Assembly (NCBI RefSeq): GCF_963678635.1
Contig: NW_026970824.1
Span: 46,001-110,000 of the forward strand
Reading direction: 5' to 3'
Source: Symsagittifera roscoffensis
Taxonomy: Eukaryota; Xenacoelomorpha; Acoela; Convolutidae
Length of the DNA stretch: 64,000 nt
How positions within the stretch are numbered: position 1 is the stretch's first letter; each line of letters opens with the position of its first letter. The position numbers and the translations under genes are program-made. Shown piece after piece: positions 36,477 through 46,004 of the stretch. Below the pieces are notes generated by a model. It was given only the letters and a program-made list of their open reading frames with translations, was not told the origin of the DNA and made no database searches.

Positions 36477-36736
36477 AGTTTTGGAGAAGGTAAAATATAA
36501 CCGACTGTACTTGATAAAATTGCTACCCAAACAGTTGTTTCTTCACATGTAGTGGATAACATTATTCGAACGATTGCACATGCTAGTATTAAAACTATGA
36601 CAAAAAATTGGCAAATAAACACTAAAAGAGATCTATTACACGTATGTCCAAAAAACTTCCAAGATTTTCGTTCATGATTCTCCTCATCAAAAACAAAATT
36701 TCCTAAATTTAATTGCTTGTCACATTCATCACCCAT
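36473..36736 (-). CDS. Small two-TM membrane protein (87 aa), copy 2
   Basis: The frame is intact, with the same N-terminal acidic/basic segment and two hydrophobic stretches as copy 3. Its stop overlaps the ATPase ATG by four bases (36,473-36,476). Confidence 0.7.
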   Translation of the reverse strand: MGDECDKQLNLGNFVFDEENHERKSWKFFGHTCNRSLLVFICQFFVIVLILACAIVRIMLSTTCEETTVWVAILSSTVGYILPSPKL

Positions 36737-36816
36737 CTCAACTCTGGAATGAAAAAATTGATAATGACTTACATTTAAATTTCAAAAACACGATAATACA
36801 AAATTATTAAGGTAAT

Positions 36817-37287
36817 TTACAATTTATTAAAAAAACATCGAGTCCATGTTCCGTATGCAAATGCTTTTCTTTCTGCACAGTGAAGAGTATTTGCATGACG
36901 AAATGGGTAGTTGCTACACCTCCAATCATATTCTTCATCTTTGAAAATCAAATTCTGATCTTTTGGACATGCGTAGTCATGCAAGTTTGTAACCTTTGTT
37001 TCCAAAATTTCTGACAGAATTTTACATTTTTCATAACCTTTTGCAAAAAACTCCGTTTCTGGAGCTTTTAGTTTTTTCAATATTTTTTGAAGCTCAGTAT
37101 ATTTTTCATGGCCACTGTTCCAATTGATTCTATGAAGATGCTTCGTACACCAAGCAGACTGAGATGTAGCTTTGAATTTTTTGGGAGGAAGAAAGGAATA
37201 TCCCACAGTTTGTCCATTTTGATAAACTCCTAACTCTTTAACTATTTTGTTTTCAATACACTCAATATCCAAAACAACTAGACTAAT
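36817..37287 (-). CDS. RNase H-fold exonuclease-like protein, copy 2, start codon lost
   Basis: The frame is open and motif-complete, but the ATG of copy 1 is ATT here (37,285-37,287). The next in-frame ATG is far downstream. An upstream branch-like TTCTAAC and TTTTCAG suggest a splice acceptor just 5', so an alternative first exon cannot be excluded. Confidence 0.55.
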   Translation of the reverse strand: MSLVVLDIECIENKIVKELGVYQNGQTVGYSFLPPKKFKATSQSAWCTKHLHRINWNSGHEKYTELQKILKKLKAPETEFFAKGYEKCKILSEILETKVTNLHDYACPKDQNLIFKDEEYDWRCSNYPFRHANTLHCAERKAFAYGTWTRCFFNKL

Positions 37288-37326
37288 GATGCTTACTGTT
37301 TTCGCTGAAAATTTTTGTTAGAATAA

Positions 37327-37731
37327 CTAACAATCGAACAATGCATATACTGATGAAGCAAAAATTTTAACATATAAACAGAAGATTAATCCAGTCACGT
37401 GACCAAGAAAACAAGAACTTGGAAATCTAGGTAAAACATAACAATAATCAGGTCCCTTATAAGTAGTAGAATTCACAGATCCAGCTGCATCATGTAAAAT
37501 TGCATGAAGTCTGAAAATTTTTGAGTTTGCAAAAAAGTAATCCATACAAGAATTTCCGTATCCAATTAAATCCCCAAAAGGAAATTTTTGGTCCATTTCT
37601 TTCAAATTTATGTTTGGGTCCAAAACAATACAGGTACAAAGAAAGTAATTTTTTCTTTTTGTATTTGATGAAAAGTCATGCTTTATCAAATCAAAATTTC
37701 TGAGAACTTCATTCAATTTCTGAACGTTCAT
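37327..37731 (-). CDS. Conserved 134-aa protein, copy 2a
   Basis: The frame is complete. It is identical in arrangement to copy 3 and begins within the last 23 nt of the 142-aa gene. Confidence 0.6.
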   Translation of the reverse strand: MNVQKLNEVLRNFDLIKHDFSSNTKRKNYFLCTCIVLDPNINLKEMDQKFPFGDLIGYGNSCMDYFFANSKIFRLHAILHDAAGSVNSTTYKGPDYCYVLPRFPSSCFLGHVTGLIFCLYVKIFASSVYALFDC

Positions 37732-38137
37732 TTTCTACAGTGCATTCGTCAATAATGATACAAGTTTTTTTGAATGTTTCTACATAAGACAAAACTGAGG
37801 GGATAAAATCAACCAAATTATCATACTCTTTTTTTTCCAACTGAAAATTCTGATTGTTCTTCCAAGTGTTTCCTTTTCTACGATACTCTATAATATCTAT
37901 TTTTTTAATATCTGAACGATAACTTAGAAAAATTTTTCGTCTTCCATTATGCAAAGTCCACTCAAATTGGGAAATTTGTGATTCTGTATCCAAATCTTGC
38001 AATTTTGGTAAATTTTGAGATTCCAAAACTGTTAGTGACAATTTCTGGGACTTTTCTTTTAAGACGATATGAAAAAGTCCCAATTTATTTTGAAGCTTTA
38101 AAACAAGATTTCTGGAAAAAACAATGTTCCAACTCAT
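37709..38137 (-). CDS. 142-aa PC4-like-pattern protein, copy 2a
   Basis: The frame is complete and identical in protein sequence to copy 2b at 38,869, showing that the local 1,160-bp duplication is very recent. Confidence 0.6.
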   Translation of the reverse strand: MSWNIVFSRNLVLKLQNKLGLFHIVLKEKSQKLSLTVLESQNLPKLQDLDTESQISQFEWTLHNGRRKIFLSYRSDIKKIDIIEYRRKGNTWKNNQNFQLEKKEYDNLVDFIPSVLSYVETFKKTCIIIDECTVENERSEIE

Positions 38138-38223
38138 ACTGCTCAGCTCAAAGAAGTTTTAAAAGATGATTCAATAAGATGAATATTTGAATTACATTAC
38201 TATAATAACATCACTCAACACCA

Positions 38224-38322
38224 AAATTATTGAACATTACAGTTCTTAACAAACATAAAATCTCCCAAGACTTGGGCAAGTTCTTTGAATTCGTTCAAAG
38301 TATAGTTGACATAGGCAACTTG
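38224..38322 (-). pseudogene. 191-aa protein gene, C-terminal fragment (copy 2a)
   Basis: Only about the last 32 codons remain. The sequence leaves the gene at GGCAACTTG and enters TTGA-array sequence. Confidence 0.75.
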
Positions 38323-38515
38323 TTAAATGAATTACTGTTAAATGTCTCGGTTGATTGTTTGTTGAATCAATTATAGGATTGTTTGGTTGGTTACTTGATT
38401 CCTGGACTCATTTTTTGGTTGCCTAATTCGATGATTGTTTGACAAAAAATTGGTTGGCTGATTAGTTGCTTCATTCATTGATTGTTTGATTGATTGTTTT
38501 GTTAATTGGTTAAAA
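38323..38515. repeat. TTGA-family fragment between duplicated genes
   Basis: About 190 bp match the array stretch AATTACTGTTAAATGTCTCGG to TTGTTAATTGGTT. The fragment separates two copies of the 134-/142-aa gene block. An ACTTG shared by gene and array lies at the left junction, and an A/T-rich AAAATTTTAAAATTTTAAC at the right. Confidence 0.8.
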
Positions 38516-38891
38516 ATTTTAAAATTTTAACATATAAACAGAAGATTAATCCAGTCACGTGACCAAGAAAACAAGAACTTGGAAATCTAGGTAAAACATA
38601 ACAATAATCAGGTCCCTTATAAGTAGTAGAATTCACAGATCCAGCTGCATCATGTAAAATTGCATGAAGTCTGAAAATTTTTGAGTTTGCAAAAAAGTAA
38701 TCCATACAAGAATTTCCGTATCCAATTAAATCCCCAAAAGGAAATTTTTGGTCCATTTCTTTCAAATTTATGTTTGGGTCCAAAACAATACAGGTACAAA
38801 GAAAGTAATTTTTTCTTTTTGTATTTGATGAAAAGTCATGCTTTATCAAATCAAAATTTCTGAGAACTTCATTCAATTTCTGAACGTTCAT
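38502..38891 (-). pseudogene. Conserved 134-aa protein, copy 2b, altered C-terminus
   Basis: It is the same as copy 2a up to CLYVKI. The last ~9 residues are then replaced by a short frame running into the TTGA fragment. The hydrophobic C-terminal stretch is shortened. Confidence 0.65.
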
Positions 38892-39297
38892 TTTCTACAG
38901 TGCATTCGTCAATAATGATACAAGTTTTTTTGAATGTTTCTACATAAGACAAAACTGAGGGGATAAAATCAACCAAATTATCATACTCTTTTTTTTCCAA
39001 CTGAAAATTCTGATTGTTCTTCCAAGTGTTTCCTTTTCTACGATACTCTATAATATCTATTTTTTTAATATCTGAACGATAACTTAGAAAAATTTTTCGT
39101 CTTCCATTATGCAAAGTCCACTCAAATTGGGAAATTTGTGATTCTGTATCCAAATCTTGCAATTTTGGTAAATTTTGAGATTCCAAAACTGTTAGTGACA
39201 ATTTCTGGGACTTTTCTTTTAAGACGATATGAAAAAGTCCCAATTTATTTTGAAGCTTTAAAACAAGATTTCTGGAAAAAACAATGTTCCAACTCAT
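38869..39297 (-). CDS. 142-aa PC4-like-pattern protein, copy 2b
   Basis: This is an intact duplicate of copy 2a with no visible amino-acid difference. Confidence 0.6.
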   Translation of the reverse strand: MSWNIVFSRNLVLKLQNKLGLFHIVLKEKSQKLSLTVLESQNLPKLQDLDTESQISQFEWTLHNGRRKIFLSYRSDIKKIDIIEYRRKGNTWKNNQNFQLEKKEYDNLVDFIPSVLSYVETFKKTCIIIDECTVENERSEIE

Positions 39298-39386
39298 ACT
39301 GCTCAGCTCAAAGAAGTTTTAAAAGATGATTCAATAAGATGAATATTTGAATTACATTACTATAATAACATCACTCAACACCAAAA

Positions 39387-40034
39387 TTATTGAACATTAC
39401 AGTTCTTAACAAACATAAAATCTCCCAAGACTTGGGCAAGTTCTTTGAATTCGTTCAAAGTATAGTTGACATAGGCAACTTGCTTCAAGACTTCGTTATC
39501 CTTTGCAGTGAAGAGTCGAATCTTAATGTAGGGTGGCTTGTTCACACTGTACTTCTTGATTGTGACACACACCCTTCTCTTCTTGTATGTTGCTACGTCA
39601 TACACCGCATGACAGTTCGCAAGTTCCTGCTCCATGGTTGAGTCTTTGTCAGAATAGGGTTCCAATACAGGAACGAGTCCAAGGTTGTCAGCATCGTGAA
39701 TAACAGTATTCCGTATTGCTGATATCCTTTCCCCTTCTTTTTCACCAAGATGGACTTGCTGGGTTTTTTCGAATTGTCCAGATTCATTTTTCTTTAGCAA
39801 TTGGAAGCAAGGTTCAAAGTAAATTTTTCCGTTGTAGGGTTTTTGGGACCAAGAAAATCTCCCAATCCTTTTTTGTTCTTAGCAAATTCAATATAGTTGG
39901 GAAGGACATCTTTTCGTGAATACAGTTTTGATTTAAGATTCAGAACCAACTGATCAGTAGTAGATATTTCAAAATAATTATATTTGTAAATTTATAGAAA
40001 TTAGGAAATCTAGATGACTCACTGTACAATCCAT
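39387..40034 (-). pseudogene. 191-aa protein gene, copy 2b, frameshifted
   Basis: The C-terminal 137 codons are open. A one-base loss in the C/T run near 39,867 breaks the frame. The exon 1 candidate (40,023-40,034) and the intron ends are kept, and the internal ATG of copies 3 and 4 is CTG. Confidence 0.7.
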
Positions 40035-40060
40035 ATAAGGTATTTTTTAATATTTTTTAA

Positions 40061-40847
40061 AGATTGGTTGATTGATTTGTTGCTTCATCAATTGATTGTT
40101 TGATTGATGGTATCGTTGGTTGATTATTCGGCTGATTGACCGTTTTAGCGATTAGCTGATAAATTATTATTTGATTGATTGGTTGATTTGTTGGTCGATT
40201 CATTGTTTGGTTGATTGATTCGTTGAAGGATCAAATAATTTGTTGATTGATTGTTCGATTGCTTGATGGGGTGATTGGTGATTGACTCTATGGTTGATTG
40301 AGTATTCGATGGATAGGTCAATTGAATGATTAGCCGGTCGCTTGATTTTTTGATCGATTGACTGATTGATTGTTTGATCGACCGGTTGATTGACTGACTG
40401 GTTGATTGATTATATGCAAGGTTAATTAGCTGGTTGATTGATTGTTTGGTCGCTTGTTTGATTACTTGAATTACTGTTAAATGTCTCGGTTGATTGTTTG
40501 TTGAATCAATTATAGGATTGTTTGGTTGGTTACTTGATTCCTGGACTCATTTTTTGGTTGCCTAATTCGATGATTGTTTGACAAAAAATTGGTTGGCTGA
40601 TTAGTTGCTTCATTCATTGATTGTTTGATTGATTGTTTTGTTAATTGGTTTTCCGAGTGATTAGTCGGTTAAATGTTTAGCTGCACCCTTGATTGTTAGA
40701 TTCATTGGTTGATTTATTGATCGTTTCTAAGATTGGTTAGTGGTTTGATTGATTGATTGAATGGTTGATTGATTAATTGGTTGATTGAATGTTTATTGTT
40801 TGATTGATTGATTGATTATTTGATTGATTGACTGATTGATTGATTGG

Positions 40848-40928
<81 letters not shown>

Positions 40929-42341
40929 GGGGTGATTGATTGGTTGATTGTATGGTTAATTGATTACTCGATGGATAGGTCAATTGAATGATTAGCCGGT
41001 TGCTTCATTTTTTGATCGATTTACTGATTGATTGTTTGATCGACCTGTTGATTAATTGATTGGTTGATTGATTGCATGGAAGATTAGTTAGCTGATTGCT
41101 TGATTGTTTGATCGCTTGGTTGGTTACTTGAACTAGTGTTAAATTTCGCGGTTGATTGTTTGTTGAATCAATTAAAGGGCTGGTTGATTAGTTAATTCAT
41201 TGCTTGATTGATTTTTTGGTCGCTCATTTCAATGATTGCTTGACAAAAAGATTGGTTGATTGATTTGTTGCTTCATCAATTGATTGCTTGATTGATGGTA
41301 TCGTTGGTTGATTATTCGGCTAATTGACCGTTTTAGCGATTAGCTGGTAAATTATTATTTGATTGATTGGTTGATTTGTTGGTCGATTCATTGTTTGGTT
41401 GATTGATTGGTTGAAGGATCAAATAATTTGTTGATTGATTGTTCGATTGCTTGATGGGGTGATTGGTGATTGACTGTATGGTTGATTGAGTATTCGATGG
41501 ATAGGTCAATTGAATGATTAGCCGGTCGCTTGATTTTTTGATCGGTTGACTGATTGATTGTTTGATCGACCGGTTGATTGACTGACTGGTTGATTGATTA
41601 TATGTAAGGTTAATTAGCTGGTTGATTGATTGTTTGATCGCTTGTTTGATTACTTGAATTACTGTTAAATGTCTCGGTTGATTGTTTGTTGAATCAATTA
41701 TAGGATTTTTTGGTTGGTTACTTGATTCCTGGACTCATTTTTTGGTTGCAAATTCGATGATTGTTTGTCAAAAAATTGGTTGGCTGATTAGTTGCTTCAT
41801 TCATTGATTGTTTGATTGATTGTTTTGTTAATTGGTTTTCCGAGTGATTAGTCGGTTAAATGTTTAGCTGCACCCTTGATTGTTAGATTCATTGGTTGAT
41901 TTATTGTTCGTTTCTAAGATTGGTTAGTGGTTTGATTGATTGATTGAATTGTTGATTGATTAATTGATTGATTGAATGTTTGATTGTTTGATTGATTGAT
42001 TGATTATTTGATTGATTGACTGATTGATTGATTGGTTGATTGATTGATTGATTGATGGGGTGATTGATTGGTTGATTGTATGGTTAATTGATTACTCGAT
42101 GGATAGGTCAATTGAATGATTAGCCGGTTGCTTCATTTTTTGATCGATTTACTGATTGATTGTTTGATCGACCTGTTGATTAATTGATTGGTTGAATAAT
42201 TACATGAAAGATTAGTCAGCTGATTGCTTGATTGTTTGATCGCTTGTTTGGTTACTTGAATTATTGTTAAATTTCGCGGTTGATTGTTTGTTGAATCAAT
42301 TAAAGGGCTGGTTGGTTAGTCAATTCATTGCTTGATTGATA
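40061..42341. repeat. TTGA/TGAT satellite array, block 3
   Basis: It is nearly the same as block 2 in landmark order, with a perfect run near 40,850-40,925 and shorter runs near 42,030. It joins copy 2 at the half-palindrome and copy 3 at the common left end. Confidence 0.9.
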
Positions 42342-42959
42342 GTAGTAGATGTTGGAGGTTAAGTGGGGGGGGGGATGGAAGACCCTATGTATTAAGATAC
42401 GTTATAGACTTCGGGTCTTCCATGCTATGTATTAAGATTGGGTATAGAGTCTACATTGTATTAAGATAGGGAATACCGTGAATACCGATGGTAAGGTTTC
42501 AGTGTGATGGTAAGATAAAGAAAAACGTAATTTTTTTGGTTTTTGTGTGGAAATGTTTATTTTTTCCGCAAAGTTTTTGGCGCGCGTTATCTAATTGGAA
42601 ACAGTTAATAGTTAATTACGTGTAGAATAAAGGTTATGTATTTAGTTTTTTGGTGCATGGTAAGTCAATGGTAAGAGTTTTTGGGTAAATTTTTATGAAA
42701 AAAATTACAAAAAAACTTCAAAAAACGATAAGGTTAGCTATTATTTGACATAATTTATTAAATAACCTTACTTTCTATCTAATTGAAACAATAATTTTAC
42801 TTTCTATCTAATTGAAACAATGCTGAAACCTACAGACACTTCGAAAAAAGGCAAGTTTCCGAGAAAAAAAATTAAATTACAAAGAAAGTATATAAATCAC
42901 TGCATCGTATAGTAAACTTACTGCCATAGTTTACAATTAAAAATGAAAAAACTACAAAT
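42342..42959. other. Left terminal region of the Polinton, copy 3
   Basis: It has a run of 10 G, then the hairpin (ending at 42,424) with one arm base lost next to the G run, the GTATTAAGAT and ATGGTAAG repeats, and the TCTATCTAATTG pair. No gene is seen. Confidence 0.6.
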
Positions 42960-43358
42960 TTACATAAAATTACTTATAAAATTCAAAACATGCACATCAT
43001 AAATATTATTCAAGTTTGTCTGGTAGAATTTAAAAAGAAGAAATGCTGAATAAATTGCGTAAAATCCACACAAATTATCAGTTTTTTGTAGCTTTCGAGG
43101 AACCATTCGCCGATACTTTTTTGTTAGAAAGGAATAAGTTGTTCTTTTCCGACCCAAAGAATCAGCAAAATAGTAAGTTTTATTCAATCGAGCCATCATG
43201 ATCCAGCGCTCCCCTCTATTATTGCTTGGAGCTGAGTTAACAATTGCAAAAGAGTATTTTGTTAGTTGAGGTACTTTATCAGAGGGGTAAGATCCCATGT
43301 ACTTGAACCTGAGTTCAGGAATTCTTTCAATAATTTGCAGAAGTGAAAAATTATCCAT
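42960..43358 (-). CDS. PRO: Maturation protease (adenain-like), copy 3, catalytic His replaced
   Basis: The 132-codon frame is open and nearly identical to copy 2, but GEHW reads GERW: the CAC codon has become CGC (43,206-43,208 region). His51 is the general base of the adenain-type Cys-His-Asp/Glu triad, so the enzyme should be inactive. Asp66, Gln91 and Cys97 remain. Confidence 0.85.
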   Translation of the reverse strand: MDNFSLLQIIERIPELRFKYMGSYPSDKVPQLTKYSFAIVNSAPSNNRGERWIMMARLNKTYYFADSLGRKRTTYSFLTKKYRRMVPRKLQKTDNLCGFYAIYSAFLLFKFYQTNLNNIYDVHVLNFISNFM

Positions 43359-43709
43359 TTTCGCAAATGTTAGCTGATTTACATCTAAAACAAAGAAATA
43401 GAAAGTATGATATTGTAATTTAGGATGGAAAATCCTCAAGTTATTGACTTACTCGCATTTAGGTACTGAATCAACAAAATCCCATACACAAAACTTGTGA
43501 ACTGGACAAAATTTGTTGAACACTGATTTACAGTCTAGGTTGAAGAAATGTCTTGGGTTTTCAATTAAACAGCATCCATTAGCTGCATTTTCTGGAGATT
43601 TAGGTCTGAAGAAAAACAAAATATATAGTACAGAGACAATCACAATGAAAAGTCCCAAAAAAGCTATAATATTTTTATAGGAACCTGAAAACTCAAAAAA
43701 ACTAAACAT
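43351..43709 (-). CDS. Cys-rich single-pass membrane protein, two exons, copy 3
   Basis: The ATG at 43,709 lies inside the MCP stop (ATGTTTAG, 43,702-43,709). Residues ~9-32 form one membrane segment, followed by a segment with many cysteines (NGCCLIE, NLDCKS, KFCPVHKFC, VPKCE). A 68-bp intron (43,385-43,452) with GTAAGT donor and TTTCTTTGTTTTAG acceptor is predicted. Splicing keeps the frame, adds ten residues with two more cysteines in an EGF-like spacing, and moves the stop to 43,351, inside the protease ATG (ATGGATAA). Without splicing the frame ends at once at TAA. Exons total 291 nt, 96 aa. The role is unknown; a virion or host-membrane protein is possible. Confidence 0.6.
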
Positions 43710-44747
43710 TTTTAGTGACTGTTCCGAATTTGTCAATTTGAACATTTGATAGTCTTTCTCCCAAGACTATCACTTCCGTTACTTGCTTCAAGGGAAACTG
43801 AAAAAACATTTCTAATCTCAAGCTTTCTCCACTAAGTTCTGGATAATGCAAGTGTTCAGCGGCACTTATTGAAAACATTTTCCTGAATAAACTGGTTTTG
43901 ACGAGATGGAATGATAAAGGTTCTTGTTATAGTTTCCATGTAATTGTATTGAGCAGGTTCTCTTTCCAGATTCCTTTGCAAGTATTGATGATTAGGTTCA
44001 GCAACTAAAATTCTTCTAGTAAACAATGAACAATCAACTATTTTCAGACTGACATTTAGATTATCAGATAACATGTAAAAATTAGGTCTAGCTCGAATAA
44101 GTTTAAATCGAACTTTGGTGTTTGGTAGCAACAGTTTTTTGCAAGTAAACAAATCAATGGCGAGCCTTCCATAGAGTGAAAAAGTTATCCCTGTTCCCAA
44201 GGAATTTGCTCTATCAGTGAATGGATACATATCAAATGCATCAGGATTTTCTTCAAAACTGTATCCATGACAAGCAAGAATTCCTTTATTACTCACTGCT
44301 GACGAGTTGAATTCGTTCGATATCTGTGCCTTATAAGGATATAATCCATTGGCATTGTAAACCATTGTATTGTTGAAATAAACTTCACAGTTGAAGAATA
44401 GAGAATGTAGTAGATTGTTTACATAAGTTAAGTAAGTTTGTGGTTCCTCATCTGAATCTTCCTCCGATTTTGCTTTATGTTCTGCTTTTTCTTTTTTGAA
44501 AGCGTCAAACAATCTTCCTTTAAATAGTTGAAGCTTTAAGCTAAGATGGGTATCACGCATATCCAAGTAGAGGTTACGATCCGTTTTAAGTTCAAACTCA
44601 ATACTGCTTTCATCCAGAGAAGTACCTGGGTAATACTTCTTGTGTGTAAGATGACATAATTGTTTCCAAAACTGGGACTCTATCAAAAATCTCCAATGAA
44701 GAATTTGTAAAAGTCCCGTACCGAAAATGGCTTTGGTTTACACTCAT
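43702..44747 (-). pseudogene. MCP: Major capsid protein (double jelly-roll), copy 3, broken
   Basis: The central 276-codon frame (43,856-44,686) resembles the Polinton MCP (family of the C. elegans F54H12.2 protein): YYPGTSLDESSIEF, then NLYLDMRDTHL, a charged loop, NCEVYFNN and RARPNFYML. The start ATG (44,745-44,747, overlapping the pX-like stop as ATGA) is in another frame. One extra T near 44,633 (TATTACCC) explains it. After ENVFNK near 43,860 roughly 100 residues are missing. The final ~50 codons (LSGESLRLEM to the TAG at 43,702) continue in a third frame. The same breaks occur in copy 2. No full-length capsid protein can be made. Confidence 0.85.
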
Positions 44748-45117
44748 TTTATATTGTCAAAAATGTCTTTGCGAGAGCGACTGTTTTTCGATCTGCCTTT
44801 TCGAGAAATGGATCTGGTTCTAGCTGTTTTACGCTTAGATTTCTTTTTTCCACCTCCCAATTGTTTCCGAACTCTTTTGTTCCCACATCTTTTGCAAATG
44901 TTTTGAGTTTTTTACGTCCACTAACAACTTCCCCAATCTCTGGAGCAGCGATTTCAAACAAATCTGTCCCAATTCTTTTTGCAGCTGGGACTATATATTT
45001 TTTAATAAAGGGGATTGCAGTTCTCCCAAGAGTTTGCGCAAGAGCTCCAAAACCTCTTCCACGCTGTCTTGCATGTCCTCGGAAAATAGGGAAATCAGCT
45101 GATTTTTGAGCAACCAT
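44744..45117 (-). pseudogene. Basic pX/pVI-like minor virion protein, copy 3
   Basis: It has an N-terminal DFPIFRGHARQRGRGFG, then a helix IPFIKKYIVPAAKRIG and an IAAPEIGEVVSG segment, as in small Polinton virion proteins compared with adenovirus core/cement proteins. Near 44,868-44,880 a -1 frame change is needed to reach the very basic C-terminus, whose TGA overlaps the MCP ATG. The open 122-codon frame that avoids the change ends in a non-basic tail and is unlikely to be the real product. This gene sits between penton and MCP. Confidence 0.65.
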
Positions 45118-45134
45118 TTCGTATGAAGTTTAAA

Positions 45135-45962
45135 TCAAAAATGATTATTCGAAATCTTGCGGAACAAGAGAACAACTCGAGTGATTCCTACGGACACAAA
45201 AGGAATTTTTTCGCCTGTACTATCTCTTAGTTCTATCTTGATACTATGGAAAGAATTTTTCAACAGCTTTTTAAACTGTAAATTTGTACAGGATTGATAA
45301 TTCATGTACTGTCCTGTAGAAATTATACCTCCACTCTTCACTTTGGAGATAACTGGAATACAACGCAATAAGGGAGTTTTTGTATCACCAACTATGTTAT
45401 ATTCTATAATATCACTGTATATCATTAGGGAATGTATTCTTATAATGTCGTAAGAATACTGAGGATAATGTGGACCTTTTCCTTTCATTATAACCCCTGT
45501 TTGATTTTGTTCTAAATCACAACCAAAAATGTGGCTCAAATCAGCACTCTGAATTATAAACACTGATTGACTCTCAGGTAAATGAACAGCAACTTTTTGT
45601 GTAATTTTATCTACTGATACATAGATTCCGTTATATTCAAAAACTTGAATTCCTAGACGTTCTCGAATTTTGTTGTTCATGGCTAGAACTATATCAACAA
45701 TACTTGGATACAATCTTGGTTCAATGTTCATCGGTACAATCTTTCTTTTCTCCTCAGAACTTTCTCTTCCATCTGCGAATGTAAACTTTCCCTCTGTAAC
45801 ATTGTGGTACAAAGAAGGGTATGATATTTCTGAAATAGCAACCTCCCATTCTCCTTTCAAATGTATTTGTTCAGGTAGAAAATTTGTAAAAGAACTAAGA
45901 CTATTATTCGGATAACAATTAAAAGAAGCGCTGGAAACCAACTCAATAGTGAAAGAATCCAT
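45135..45962 (-). CDS. mCP: Penton / minor capsid protein (single jelly roll), copy 3
   Basis: This is an intact 275-aa frame beginning MDSFTIELVSSASFNCYPNN. Beta-rich segments include FLPEQIHLKGEWEVAISEI, FEYNGIYVSVDK, KVAVHLPES and a SVFIIQSADLSHIFG stretch. The layout matches the penton proteins that close the fivefold vertices of Polinton-type capsids. It follows the integrase by ~40 nt and precedes the pX-like gene by 17 nt. ATCAG just before the ATG could be a splice acceptor. Confidence 0.85.
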   Translation of the reverse strand: MDSFTIELVSSASFNCYPNNSLSSFTNFLPEQIHLKGEWEVAISEISYPSLYHNVTEGKFTFADGRESSEEKRKIVPMNIEPRLYPSIVDIVLAMNNKIRERLGIQVFEYNGIYVSVDKITQKVAVHLPESQSVFIIQSADLSHIFGCDLEQNQTGVIMKGKGPHYPQYSYDIIRIHSLMIYSDIIEYNIVGDTKTPLLRCIPVISKVKSGGIISTGQYMNYQSCTNLQFKKLLKNSFHSIKIELRDSTGEKIPFVSVGITRVVLLFRKISNNHF

Positions 45963-46004
45963 GACAACTGATCGGTAAAAATTTAGTTTAAAAATGATTT
46001 ACCT

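Larger units (their letters stand above)
30561..40060. mobile_element. Polinton/Maverick copy 2 (left half)
   Basis: It runs from the same left-end sequence as copies 1 and 3 to the half-palindrome at 40,031-40,042. It retains protease and membrane gene, lost from copy 1. A ~0.95-kb block carrying the 134-aa and 142-aa genes is duplicated with an offset of 1,160 bp, separated by ~190 bp of TTGA sequence. Its offset from copy 3 is 11,784 bp over most genes, so both belong to one tandem repeat unit that includes the array. Confidence 0.9.
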
